Shown here: piece after piece, positions 44,397 to 53,788 of the stretch
How positions within the stretch are numbered: the stretch's first letter is position 1
Layout of the letters: each line of letters begins with the position of its first letter
Source of the DNA: an uncultured Bacteroidia bacterium
Lineage (GTDB): Bacteria > Bacteroidota > Bacteroidia > Bacteroidales > UBA932
Length of the DNA: 64,000 bases
Assembly: GCA_902790635.1 (NCBI GenBank)
Contig: CADASN010000005.1
Location: forward strand, 1 to 64,000
Direction of reading: 5' to 3'
Position numbers and translations under genes: made by a program
The notes under the pieces: generated by a model
What the model saw: only the letters and a program-made list of their open reading frames with translations
What the model was told of the DNA's origin: nothing
The model's database searches: none

Positions 44397-47300
44397 ATGA
44401 GAACACGGCCTGTTTTGACCTTTCTATTTCTCCTGTTGTCGGTCCTGGGAGCGAACGCCCAGGTCGCCCGCTTATATACCTCGGAGAACGGCTTGATCAA
44501 CTCGCAAATCAACCGCTTCGCCCAGGACAGCAGGGGATATATCTGGATTTGTTCGGAAGGCGGACTCACGCGCTTCGACGGCATGCGCTTCGAGACCTTC
44601 CAGCACGACAGGGAGAACACGCAGTCCCTGCCGAGCGATTCGGTGCACGACTTCCTGGAAGATTCCCACGGGACCAAGTGGGTGGGAACGGCGTCCGGAC
44701 TCGCCGTTTTCGAGTCGGACTACAACCGCTTTCAGCTGTATGACCTGCAGGATGCCCGCCGCGAGAACTCGAACCAATATATCAGCCGCATCCTGGAAGT
44801 GCCGGACCGCGGGCAGGGGAGCAAGCTGTTCGTCTGCACCGGCGGATATGGCATCTATGTGATCGATCCCGACACCCGGGAGCTGCTGAACGACAAGCGG
44901 GAGCAGATCTACAAGCACCTGAGCTCCGAATATGTCGCCTGGATGCACGCGGACGCGGAAAGGCACCTGTGGATCGTCCCGGAAGGAAATGAGCCGATGA
45001 CCATCCTGGATGTGGACACGCTGGAACCCGCCGGCGATATCGTCTGGGATCCGGACCTGTTCGCCGAACGCGCCCGCATCCATCCGACGGCCATAGCGGA
45101 AGACCCGGTCACGCACGACCTGCTCATCGGGACGACTTCCCACGGACTGCTCCATTATGAAGCCCCGGGAAAATATCTCCACCGCGCCCGGGGAGTCCGG
45201 ACGACGGACACCGCCATCTCGTCCGCGATCTTCAACACACAGTCCGCACAACAGGATAACCGGACCTACCTGCTGGGAAGTGAAAACGGCGGCCTGTTGG
45301 AACTGGACCTCTATAATGGTACCATCCGCCCGGCCCGCCTGCCCTCCCTCAGGCAGCCGGCAGAGAACTGGAAAGCCATGACCATGTTCCAGGACAAGCA
45401 GGGTAACCTCTGGCTCGGACTCTACCAGACCGGCGTGCTGGTGTCACCGAGTTCGATGTTCGGCTTCTCCTACCTGGGCTTCAACAGCCGTGGGATCCCG
45501 GGAAGCAACAGCGCCTGCGTCATGTCCATCTATGAAAACGGAGACCGGCTCTGGGTCGCAACGGACGGAGCGGGACTCTTCTGCCAGGAGGGGCAGCGGA
45601 TGGTACGCAACTACACCCGGGAGAACTCCGCGCTCACCAACAACGCCATCATGGCCGTCAGGGGCGACAAGCACGGGACCCTCTGGATCGGTACGTACCT
45701 GGACGGACTGTTCTATCTGGACCCCCAGGGCGTCATGCACAAGTTTACAGGAAACATCGGCACCGAACGCATCCGTTCCCTGGCTTACGACGCCACGCGG
45801 GATCTTCTCTACGTGGGCAGCTATGGCGCAGGGCTCATCCTGGTCGATGCCGGAACCCGGAGCATTTCCGGCCAGGTAGTCAATGAAGACAACCGCTGGG
45901 TCAGCGCGCTGCATGTAGCAGACAACGGACGGCTCTGGGTCGGAACATACAACGGCCCCAAATGCTATGATCCGGCATCCGGGCAACTGCATCCTTTTCA
46001 AATACAAGACGGGCCGCCGCTCAGAATCTACGCGATCAGCAGCCTCCCGGACGGCACCTTGTGGTTCGGCACCGGAGACGGCGTCTTCTGTGTTGACGGC
46101 GACGGAAACCTGATCCGGCAATATACGGAAAAGGACGGGCTGGCCAACAATGTCATCCGGGACATCCTCCGGACCGACTCCGGAGAGATCTGGTGCTCGA
46201 CGGCCGTCGGACTCTCCCGGATTGTCCCCAGGACGGGAAATATCACCAGCTATCACGCAACGGACGGCCTCCAGGGCAATGAGTTCCGCTCCGGCGCAGC
46301 GTTTCGTTCTCCCTCAGGAAGACTATACTTCGGCGGGACCTCCGGCGTGACGGCCTTCTCGCCGCTGCTGGTGGACAGCGGTTCGCATAAAGTGCCGCAG
46401 GTTTCCCTCTCCAAACTGACCCAGATGGACAAGGAAATCTCGTTCGACCCCACACCGGGCAGCGTCAACCTGATCGACAAGCACATCTCGGAAGCGACCA
46501 GCATCGAGATTCCGAACTCCGTGAATCTGTTCTCCGTGGAATTCTCCGTCCCGGAATACACCAATCCGCACCGGATCGTCTACGCCTACCGCCTGCGGGG
46601 TTTCGACTCCGACTGGAAGACAGTCCCGGGAGACCTGCATATGGCAACCTATACGAACGTGTCCCCGGGGCACTATCAATTGGAGGTGAAGGCCTATTTC
46701 GACGGGACGCCGGACGACTTCTCCCAGCATTCCGTCCAGGTGCATGTAGAGCCGCCCTGGTACCGCAAGGGCATCGCCTATTTCTTCTATGTACTGCTGC
46801 TCGGCTCTCTCAGCTACCTGATCTGGAAAAGCACGCGGGAACGCCGCAAACGCGCTGCAGACAAGCAGGACGCCGAACTGAAAGAACTTCGCCTGGGCCT
46901 GTTCACCAACCTGACTCATGAGATCCGCACGCCGCTGACCCTCGTGATGGGGCCGCTCCGCTCCCTGCGGGAGGCGGAACAGGACCCGGGGCGCAAGGAC
47001 ACCTACAACCTGATGTATCGCAACTGCCTCAGGATCAACAGACTGGTCAACCAGCTGATGGATATCCGAAAGATTGATGCAGGCCAGATGCCGATGCATT
47101 TCCGCCAGACGGACCTCATCTACTTCATCCAGGACATCATGCAGTCCTTCCAGGGGCTTGCCCAGACCCGGCAGATTGACTTCATGCTGAACACGGCCCA
47201 CGACGAAGAGCTTCTCTGGATCGACCAGGGCAACTTCGACAAGATCCTGTACAATCTGCTCTCCAACGCATTCAAACACACGCCCGAAGGCGGAATCGTC

Positions 47301-48518
47301 CGCGTATCCGTCACTGCACCCGAAGCGAACCGGGGCGAACTGGATCCGACCATCGGAGAATACGTCGCCATCGAAATCTTCAACTCCGGAAGCCGGATCG
47401 AGGAGGACTACATCAGCCGCGTCTTCGAACGCTTCGTGCAGGCGGATCCATACGATGCCAACACGGGCTCGGGCGTCGGGCTGAACCTGGCCAAACTCCT
47501 GGTCGAGCTGCATCACGGCCAGATCAGCGTCAGGAATCTCGATGACGGAGTCGCCTTCCAGGTGCTCGTCCCGGTCGGGAACCTCCATCTGTCGGAAGAG
47601 GAGCTCTCCATCACCACGCACTACAAAGACTTGTATGTCAAGGGCTCCGACATTCGGACCGACAGCCACGAAGACGAAGTTTTCGCCCAGCGGAAGAGCG
47701 GCGAAGAGCGGGCAGTCAAGACGAAGAAAAACCTCATCCTGGTCGAAGACGACGCCGAAGCCCGGGAATACCTGCGCACGCTGCTGCACACCCACTACAA
47801 CGTCACCGTCTGTCCGGACGCCCGGAGCGCGTGGCCGCTGATCACCACGACCATGCCCGACGCCGTGCTCACCGACCTGGTGATGCCGGGCATGAGCGGC
47901 ACGGAACTCTGCGCCAGGATCCGGCAGAACCCGGGCACCAACCACATCCCCGTGCTGATCCTGACCGGACAGAACGGAGAACAGGAGGAGCAGCAGGCCA
48001 GCGACAGCGGTGCGGACAAATTCCTCTCGAAACCCATCTCCGTCGACCTGCTGCTCAGCAGCATCGCCCAAGTCATTTCAACCCGCGAGACGGTGAAAGG
48101 CAAGTTCGGCGCCGCCATGGAATACGACTATTCCGGCATCAAAATGAACTCCGCAGACGAGAAATTGCTCCGTCGTATCGTGGAAAGCATCCAAAACCAC
48201 CTGGAAGATCCCGATTTCGACGTAACCGCTCTCTGCCAGGACGTCGGAATCAGCCGCGTCCACCTCAACCGGAAGCTCAAAGAGAACGGAAACGTCCCGC
48301 CGAGCGTGCTGATCAAGTCTTTCCGGATGAAACAGGCCGCGTACCTGCTCGTCAACAACAAGGTCAACGTCTCGGAAGTCGCCTACCGGGTGGGCTTCGC
48401 ATCCCATTCCTACTTCTCCAGTTCGTTCCGCGAGTTCTTCGGCATGACGCCCCGGGAATTCGTAGCGAACTACCAGGGCAAGCCCGGCAACGAGACACTG
48501 AACAAACTTTTCGAATAG
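44397..48518 (+). CDS. Hybrid two-component system sensor/regulator (HTCS)
   Basis: One-protein signalling system of 1,373 residues that senses an oligosaccharide in the periplasm and activates the local utilization genes. Order: signal peptide (1-22), two beta-propellers of Reg_prop repeats (about 25-690), a Y_Y_Y domain (about 700-790), one membrane helix (GIAYFFYVLLLGSLSYLIW), a histidine kinase with LTHEIRTPL (His841) and ATPase boxes NLLSNAFKH and GSGVGLNLAKLL, a receiver domain with LTDLVMPGM (Asp1160) and the conserved lysine in FLSKPI, and a C-terminal AraC-type DNA-binding domain (ALCQDVGISRVHLNRKLK, VAYRVGFASHSYFSSSFREFFG). All phosphotransfer residues are present. It lies between susC and the plus-strand genes it probably controls. 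Confidence 0.96.
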   Translation: MRTRPVLTFLFLLLSVLGANAQVARLYTSENGLINSQINRFAQDSRGYIWICSEGGLTRFDGMRFETFQHDRENTQSLPSDSVHDFLEDSHGTKWVGTASGLAVFESDYNRFQLYDLQDARRENSNQYISRILEVPDRGQGSKLFVCTGGYGIYVIDPDTRELLNDKREQIYKHLSSEYVAWMHADAERHLWIVPEGNEPMTILDVDTLEPAGDIVWDPDLFAERARIHPTAIAEDPVTHDLLIGTTSHGLLHYEAPGKYLHRARGVRTTDTAISSAIFNTQSAQQDNRTYLLGSENGGLLELDLYNGTIRPARLPSLRQPAENWKAMTMFQDKQGNLWLGLYQTGVLVSPSSMFGFSYLGFNSRGIPGSNSACVMSIYENGDRLWVATDGAGLFCQEGQRMVRNYTRENSALTNNAIMAVRGDKHGTLWIGTYLDGLFYLDPQGVMHKFTGNIGTERIRSLAYDATRDLLYVGSYGAGLILVDAGTRSISGQVVNEDNRWVSALHVADNGRLWVGTYNGPKCYDPASGQLHPFQIQDGPPLRIYAISSLPDGTLWFGTGDGVFCVDGDGNLIRQYTEKDGLANNVIRDILRTDSGEIWCSTAVGLSRIVPRTGNITSYHATDGLQGNEFRSGAAFRSPSGRLYFGGTSGVTAFSPLLVDSGSHKVPQVSLSKLTQMDKEISFDPTPGSVNLIDKHISEATSIEIPNSVNLFSVEFSVPEYTNPHRIVYAYRLRGFDSDWKTVPGDLHMATYTNVSPGHYQLEVKAYFDGTPDDFSQHSVQVHVEPPWYRKGIAYFFYVLLLGSLSYLIWKSTRERRKRAADKQDAELKELRLGLFTNLTHEIRTPLTLVMGPLRSLREAEQDPGRKDTYNLMYRNCLRINRLVNQLMDIRKIDAGQMPMHFRQTDLIYFIQDIMQSFQGLAQTRQIDFMLNTAHDEELLWIDQGNFDKILYNLLSNAFKHTPEGGIVRVSVTAPEANRGELDPTIGEYVAIEIFNSGSRIEEDYISRVFERFVQADPYDANTGSGVGLNLAKLLVELHHGQISVRNLDDGVAFQVLVPVGNLHLSEEELSITTHYKDLYVKGSDIRTDSHEDEVFAQRKSGEERAVKTKKNLILVEDDAEAREYLRTLLHTHYNVTVCPDARSAWPLITTTMPDAVLTDLVMPGMSGTELCARIRQNPGTNHIPVLILTGQNGEQEEQQASDSGADKFLSKPISVDLLLSSIAQVISTRETVKGKFGAAMEYDYSGIKMNSADEKLLRRIVESIQNHLEDPDFDVTALCQDVGISRVHLNRKLKENGNVPPSVLIKSFRMKQAAYLLVNNKVNVSEVAYRVGFASHSYFSSSFREFFGMTPREFVANYQGKPGNETLNKLFE

Positions 48519-48590
48519 TTTTTGACCAGACCTGTTACATATTTGACACTGTTTGGTTCTAAAATGGAACAAACTCGATAAGGGATTTCA

Positions 48591-48598
48591 TACATTTG
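48591..48598 (+). promoter_or_regulatory. -7 promoter element of the GH115 gene
   Basis: TACATTTG, 28 bases before the ATG at 48627, in the 108-base gap after the HTCS gene. Nothing else was recognised in the gap. Confidence 0.6.
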
Positions 48599-48626
48599 CA
48601 AAGACGTACCAAAACCCTACCCGATT

Positions 48627-51173
48627 ATGTTAGTTCGCAAAACCCTTTTCCTGTCCGGATTGCTCACCGCAGCGCTTCTCGTCTGCCAGCCGGCAGCCGG
48701 CATCGACTTCCCGGGCATCACCGAAACCAGCACCGCCGCAGACCGTTTCCCGCTCATCGAGCGCGGTGTCCCGGCAGCCGTGATCACAGACCCCCGAGAT
48801 GCGAAGGGGGTCCTTTTGGCCGCAACGAACCTGCGTTCCGATTTCGCTCGCGTCTGCGGTACGCCCGCCCCGGACACGGGTGCGTGCGCCATCCTGGCCG
48901 GCACCCTGGACAGCCCGCTCATCCAGGGACTCGCCGCACAGGGCTTCATCGATCTCTCCGTGCTCCAAGGACAATACGAGAGTTATTTCATTTCCATTCC
49001 CGACCGTACGGTGCCGGGCTATGACCGCGCCCTGATTATCGCAGGCGCGGATATGCGCGGCACCATTTACGGTCTTTACGAGATCTCCGAGCAGCTTGGC
49101 GTCTCTCCCTGGTACTACTGGGCGGACGTGCCGGTGCGGCATCAGGAGGAGCTCTCGATGGCGGCCGGGACTTACGTCGCGCCGCAACCGGCGGTCCGAT
49201 ACCGCGGTATCTTCCTCAACGACGAAGCTCCCTGCCTGACGACCTGGGTGAAGAACACCTTCGGGACCGAACGCGGAGACCACCGTTTCTACGCCCGGGT
49301 CTTCGAGCTCCTGCTGCGCCTGCGCGCCAATTTCCTCTGGCCCGCGATGTGGGACTGGGCTTTCTATGCCGATGACCCGGAGAACAGCCGTACCGCCGAC
49401 GAGATGGGCATCATCATCGGCACCTCGCACCACGAACCAATGGCACGGAACCACCAGGAGTGGGTCCGCCGTCGCGGTTCCGACGGTCCCTGGGACTACA
49501 CGGCCAACCGCAAGGTCCTGGACCGCTTCTTCACGGAAGGCATGCAGCGGGCCAAGGACACCGAAGACCTGATCACCATCGGCATGCGGGGCGACGGAGA
49601 TGCCGCCCTGGGCAAGGAAGGAGAAGAAGCGAAATACATCCAGCTCCTGGAATCCATCATCAAGAACCAGCGCAAGATCATCCGCAAGGTCACCGGACGC
49701 CCCGCCGAAGAGCGTCCCCAGGTCTGGGCGCTGTACAAGGAGGTACAACAATACTATGATCTCGGCCTGCGGGTGCCCGACGACGTGACCATCCTGCTCA
49801 GTGATGACAACTGGGGCGATGTCCGCAAGCTCCCGACCGCGGAAGAGCGCAAGCGCAAAGGCGGCTGGGGCATCTATTACCATGTTGACTACGTAGGCGC
49901 GCCGCGCAACTCCAAGTGGCTCAACATCACGCCGATCCAGAATATGTGGGAGCAACTCCAGCTGACCTGGGCCTACGGCGTGGACAAGCTCTGGGTGCTG
50001 AATGTCGGCGACCTCAAACCGATGGAATATCCGATCGACCTTTTCCTCGCCATGGCCCGCCGGCCGGAAGCATTTTCAGCAGAGAACCTGCTGGATCACA
50101 CGCGCAGCTTCTGTGCGGCGGCCTTCGGCGAGGATCAGGCTGACGAAGCCGCCCGCATCCTGAACCTGTACAGCAAATACAGCGGACGCACCACCGCCGA
50201 GATGATGGACCACAGCACCTATAACCTGTCCTCCGGCGAATTTCGCCGCGTCTGCGACGAATGGGTCCGGCTCGAAGCGGAGGCGCTGCGCCAGTTCCTG
50301 TCCCTTGCCCCGGAAGCCCGGGATGCCTACCGGCAGCTGATCCTCTTCCCGGTGCAGGCCCTGTCCAACCTCTACGAGATGTATTACGCGCAGGCGATGA
50401 ACCTTGACCTGGCGGCCAGGTCAGACCCAGCGGCAGACCGCTGGGCGGAGCGGGTGGAGCGCTGTTTTGCGCGCGACGCGTTCCTGATGCGGCAGTACAA
50501 CAAGGAGATGTCCGGGGGCAAATGGGACGGGATGATGATCCAGAAGCACATCGGATACCGCTCCTGGAATGACAATTTCCCCGCTGACCGCCTGCCGGAT
50601 GTGAAGCGCGTCGGTACGGTGGCGCCCGGCGGCTTCGCTTTCGCGGCGGATCCGCGCGGCTACACGTCCGTCGAGGCGGAGCATTATTTCGCGGCGCAAG
50701 CCGCGGAAAGCGCGCAGTGGACCGTCATCGCGGACATGGGACGCACGCTCAGCGGCGTGGCCCTGATGCCCTATACCGTGCCGACGGACGGTGCCGCCCT
50801 GCGCTACCGCATCGAATTGCCCGCGGACGTTTCGTCCGTCAAAATCCATGTGATCACCAAGTCCACCCTGGCTTTCAACAACACCGGACATCGCTACGAA
50901 GTGGTTCTCAACGGCCAGAAACAGGTCCAGCACTTCAACGCCCGCCTCAACGAGGACCCGGCCAACATCTATTCCGTCTATTACCCCACCGTCGCGCGCC
51001 GCGTGGTGGAAACGGTCTCGGAATTGCCGGCAAAAGGGGGCTGGACGGAGCTGGAACTGCGCCCGATGGACCCCGGAACCGTCTTCGAGAAGCTTGTAAT
51101 CGATTATGGCGGATACGAAGCGCAATTCCTGTTCGGCGAAGAATCCCCGGCGGCACGCATGTGCGCTGAATGA
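48627..51173 (+). CDS. Xylan alpha-glucuronidase, GH115
   Basis: Removes (4-O-methyl-)glucuronic acid from internal as well as terminal xylose of xylan, unlike GH67. The 848-residue protein has a signal peptide (about 1-25, ending PAAG). Family blocks are clear: an N-terminal domain with AALIIAGADMRGTIYGLYEISEQLGVSPWYYWADVPV-like sequence, RYRGIFLNDEAPCLTTW, NFLWPAMWDWAFYADDPENSRTADEMGIIIGTSHHEPMARN, LLSDDNWGDVRKLP, and a C-terminal beta-sandwich ending near FEKLVIDYGGYEAQFLFGEES. Length is normal. It has its own promoter and is followed by the sugar symporter and GH43 genes. Together with GH67 it gives the locus two side-chain-cleaving enzymes. Confidence 0.95.
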   Translation: MLVRKTLFLSGLLTAALLVCQPAAGIDFPGITETSTAADRFPLIERGVPAAVITDPRDAKGVLLAATNLRSDFARVCGTPAPDTGACAILAGTLDSPLIQGLAAQGFIDLSVLQGQYESYFISIPDRTVPGYDRALIIAGADMRGTIYGLYEISEQLGVSPWYYWADVPVRHQEELSMAAGTYVAPQPAVRYRGIFLNDEAPCLTTWVKNTFGTERGDHRFYARVFELLLRLRANFLWPAMWDWAFYADDPENSRTADEMGIIIGTSHHEPMARNHQEWVRRRGSDGPWDYTANRKVLDRFFTEGMQRAKDTEDLITIGMRGDGDAALGKEGEEAKYIQLLESIIKNQRKIIRKVTGRPAEERPQVWALYKEVQQYYDLGLRVPDDVTILLSDDNWGDVRKLPTAEERKRKGGWGIYYHVDYVGAPRNSKWLNITPIQNMWEQLQLTWAYGVDKLWVLNVGDLKPMEYPIDLFLAMARRPEAFSAENLLDHTRSFCAAAFGEDQADEAARILNLYSKYSGRTTAEMMDHSTYNLSSGEFRRVCDEWVRLEAEALRQFLSLAPEARDAYRQLILFPVQALSNLYEMYYAQAMNLDLAARSDPAADRWAERVERCFARDAFLMRQYNKEMSGGKWDGMMIQKHIGYRSWNDNFPADRLPDVKRVGTVAPGGFAFAADPRGYTSVEAEHYFAAQAAESAQWTVIADMGRTLSGVALMPYTVPTDGAALRYRIELPADVSSVKIHVITKSTLAFNNTGHRYEVVLNGQKQVQHFNARLNEDPANIYSVYYPTVARRVVETVSELPAKGGWTELELRPMDPGTVFEKLVIDYGGYEAQFLFGEESPAARMCAE

Positions 51174-51197
51174 TTCTTGCCATCTTTTGAATCATTC
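51168..51197. repeat. Inverted repeat over the GH115 stop codon
   Basis: GAATGATTC (51168-51176) and GAATCATTC (51189-51197) are exact reverse complements with a 12-base loop; the left arm contains the TGA stop. It may end or trim GH115 transcripts before the symporter promoter at 51225. There is no T-run after it. Confidence 0.45.
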
Positions 51198-51224
51198 CCG
51201 GCAGGAGAGCAGCCGGATTCCACG

Positions 51225-51232
51225 TAAATTTG
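51225..51232 (+). promoter_or_regulatory. -7 promoter element of the GPH symporter gene
   Basis: TAAATTTG, 33 bases before the ATG at 51266. This lets the symporter-GH43 pair be transcribed separately from GH115. Confidence 0.6.
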
Positions 51233-51265
51233 TTATCCTCAGACACTAATAACAAAACATAACCT

Positions 51266-52699
51266 ATGGCAAATTCTGCAACGGAAGCCAAAGGCTTCTA
51301 CAAATTGAACTGGCTCCAGCGCATCGGCTTCGGTGCCGGAGACATGGCTCAAAACCTGATTTACCAGACCATCAGCATCTGGCTGCTCTTCTTCTACACC
51401 AACGTATTCGGCCTCAAGCCCGGCGCCGCCGCGCTCATGTTCCTGATCGTCCGCCTCGTGGACGTGCTCTGGGACCCGGTCGTGGGCACCATCGTGGACA
51501 AGGGCAACCCGAAATGGGGAAAATACCGCTCCTGGCTCATTCTGGGCGGCATTCCGCTGGTCGGTCTCGCCATCCTCTGCTTCTGGAACGGCTTCAGCGG
51601 ATCGCTTCTGTACGCTTATATCACGTACGTCGGCATGTCGATGTGCTACACCCTCGTCAACGTGCCCTACGGAGCGCTGAACGCCTCGTTGACCCGCGAC
51701 ACCAACGAGATCACCATCCTGACTTCCACGCGCATGTTCATGGCCAACCTCGGCGCCCTCTGCGTGAAGTCCCTTCCGTTGATCATCGCCATCTTCGCCC
51801 CGAAGGTCCTGAATCCCGAGACCGGCAAGATGACCGCCGTGTACAACACGCCCGAGGCCGCACCCGCCTGGTTCATCACGATGACCATCTTCGCGCTGGT
51901 GGGCCTGCTCCTGCTCTTCTTCTGCTTCTCGCAGTGCAAGGAAAAGGTCGTCATGGACCAGAAGGAAGCCGCCAATGTCAAAGTGAGCGACCTCTGGATG
52001 GAGTTCGTGCGCAACAAACCCCTTCGCGTGCTGGCCTTCTTCTTCATCACCGCCTTCGCCATGATGAGCGTGGGAAATGCCGCTGACGCCTATTTCATGA
52101 GCTACAACGTAGGCGCCACCCCGCTGCTGACCACCCTCTTCATGTGGCTCGGCACCATCCCCGCCTTCATCTTCATGCCGCTTGTCCCTGCCATCAAGCG
52201 CAAAATCGGCAAAAAGGGCATGTTCTACCTCTTCCTCGGCGTCGCCATCCTCGGCATGGCCATGATGTACACCTTCGTGTCCATCCCCGCCACCAAGACC
52301 AACTTCGTGCTCCTGTGCATCGCCCAGTTCGTCAAGAGTACGGGTATCATCACCGCCACCGGCTACATGTGGGCCCTGGTCCCGGAGGTCATCTCCTACG
52401 GTGAATACACCACCGGCAAACGCATCGCCGGTATCGTCAACGCCCTCACCGGCATCTTCTTCAAGGCCGGCATGGCCCTCGGCGGTGTCGTTCCTGGGCT
52501 CGTGCTCGCCTGGGTCGGCTTCAACGCCGACGCCGCCCAGCAGACGCCGCTCGCCGAGCAGGGCATCCTCTGGCTGGTCTGCGTGATCCCGGCCATCCTT
52601 CTCTGCCTTGCGATCTTCATCATTAGCAAGTACGAACTCAGCGACGAGAAGATGGACGAGATCAACCACGCCATCGAAGAAAGACACATGAACGCATAA
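51266..52699 (+). CDS. GPH-family (glycoside-pentoside-hexuronide) cation symporter
   Basis: Inner-membrane sugar:cation symporter of 477 residues with about 12 helices. The family signature is at the N-terminus (LQRIGFGAGDMAQNLIYQTISIWLLFFYTNVFGL) and in VRLVDVLWDPVVGTIVDKGNPKWGKYRSWLILGGIP, the conserved cytoplasmic loop after helix 2 that contains the D-x-x-x-D-P-x-x-G pattern. Helix 11 reads VPGLVLAWVGFNADAAQQTPLAEQGI. XynB/MelB relatives import xylosides, melibiose or glucuronides. Placed between GH115 and GH43, it probably brings xylo-oligosaccharides, xylose or aldouronic acids into the cytoplasm. The GH43 gene follows after 13 bases. Confidence 0.95.
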   Translation: MANSATEAKGFYKLNWLQRIGFGAGDMAQNLIYQTISIWLLFFYTNVFGLKPGAAALMFLIVRLVDVLWDPVVGTIVDKGNPKWGKYRSWLILGGIPLVGLAILCFWNGFSGSLLYAYITYVGMSMCYTLVNVPYGALNASLTRDTNEITILTSTRMFMANLGALCVKSLPLIIAIFAPKVLNPETGKMTAVYNTPEAAPAWFITMTIFALVGLLLLFFCFSQCKEKVVMDQKEAANVKVSDLWMEFVRNKPLRVLAFFFITAFAMMSVGNAADAYFMSYNVGATPLLTTLFMWLGTIPAFIFMPLVPAIKRKIGKKGMFYLFLGVAILGMAMMYTFVSIPATKTNFVLLCIAQFVKSTGIITATGYMWALVPEVISYGEYTTGKRIAGIVNALTGIFFKAGMALGGVVPGLVLAWVGFNADAAQQTPLAEQGILWLVCVIPAILLCLAIFIISKYELSDEKMDEINHAIEERHMNA

Positions 52700-52712
52700 T
52701 AACCTATCTGCT

Positions 52713-53711
52713 ATGGCAAAGAAAGTCCAAAAACGCTACCTCTTCCCCGAGGATTATATGGCCGACCCGTCCGTGCACGTGTTTGACGGCAAGCTCTACA
52801 TCTATCCTTCCCACGACTGGGAATCCGCCGCTCCGGACGATGATTTCGGCAGCGAATATGATATGAAGGACTACCACGTCCTCTCGCTCGAAGGCCCCGA
52901 CCCGATGACCTCGCCCATCAAGGACAACGGTGTCGCCCTCGACATCAAGGACATCCCCTGGGCACGCCGCCAGCTGTGGGACAACGAGGTCGTGAAAGGT
53001 CCCGACGGCCGCTACTACATGTATTTCCCCGCAAAGGACAAAACCGACATCTTCCGCTGCGGCGTCGCCATCTCCGACAGCCCGACCGGCCCGTTCAAGG
53101 CCATGCCGGACCCGATCCGCGGCAGCTACTCCATCGATTACGCCATCCTGCACGACGACGCTGACGGCGAGTACTACCTGTACTTCGGCGGCATCTGGGG
53201 TGGCCAGCTCCAGCGCTACGAGGACAATCTCGCCAAGGACTGCGGCACATCCTATCCCGCTGACGGCCAGCCGGCCATCCCGGCCCGCGTCGTCAAACTC
53301 GCCAAGGATATGCTCCAGTTCGCCGAAGAGCCCAAACCCGTCGTCCTCCTGGACGAGAACGGAGAGCCCATCAAGGTGGAAGACAACGAGCGCCGCTTCT
53401 TCGAAGCCAGCTGGATGCACAAATACAACGGGAAATACTATTTCAGCTACTCCACCGGCGACACCCACAAGCTCTGCTACGCCATCGGAGACAATCCGTA
53501 CGGCCCCTTCACCTACAAGGGCGTCATCCTCACGCCGGTTTACGGGTGGACCACGCACCATTCCATCGTCGAATTCGGCGGCAAATGGTGGCTCTTCCAC
53601 CACGATAGCGGCATCTCCAAGGGCATCAACCGCCTCCGCAGTCTCAAGGTCTGCGAGCTCACCTACCGCGAAGACGGCACCATCGAGACCATCGAAGGCC
53701 TCGATGAATAA
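52713..53711 (+). CDS. GH43-family beta-xylosidase/arabinofuranosidase
   Basis: Five-bladed-propeller glycosidase of 332 residues. The catalytic trio can be placed: Asp18 in MADPSVHVF (base), Asp142 in SIDYAIL (pKa modulator) and Glu231 in FFEASWMHKYNGKYYFSY (acid). There is no signal peptide (MAKKVQKRYLFPEDYMADPS), so it probably acts in the cytoplasm on products brought in by the symporter encoded just upstream. GH43 members release xylose or arabinose; the exact specificity cannot be told by eye. A strong hairpin follows the stop and closes the xylan locus. Confidence 0.93.
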   Translation: MAKKVQKRYLFPEDYMADPSVHVFDGKLYIYPSHDWESAAPDDDFGSEYDMKDYHVLSLEGPDPMTSPIKDNGVALDIKDIPWARRQLWDNEVVKGPDGRYYMYFPAKDKTDIFRCGVAISDSPTGPFKAMPDPIRGSYSIDYAILHDDADGEYYLYFGGIWGGQLQRYEDNLAKDCGTSYPADGQPAIPARVVKLAKDMLQFAEEPKPVVLLDENGEPIKVEDNERRFFEASWMHKYNGKYYFSYSTGDTHKLCYAIGDNPYGPFTYKGVILTPVYGWTTHHSIVEFGGKWWLFHHDSGISKGINRLRSLKVCELTYREDGTIETIEGLDE

Positions 53712-53733
53712 ACAATACTGTACTACTACCGAA

Positions 53734-53768
53734 ACCGGGGGCCGCAACAGCGGTCCCCGGTCCTATTT
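53734..53768 (+). terminator. Intrinsic terminator after GH43
   Basis: ACCGGGGGCCGC (53734-53745) pairs with GCGGTCCCCGGT (53750-53761) through a 12-pair stem with one G-U and an AACA loop, followed by CCTATTTT. It lies 22 bases after the GH43 stop and before the convergent ThiL-like gene, so it could act in both directions. Confidence 0.75.
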
Positions 53769-53788
53769 TACAGCTATCCCGAACAGCA

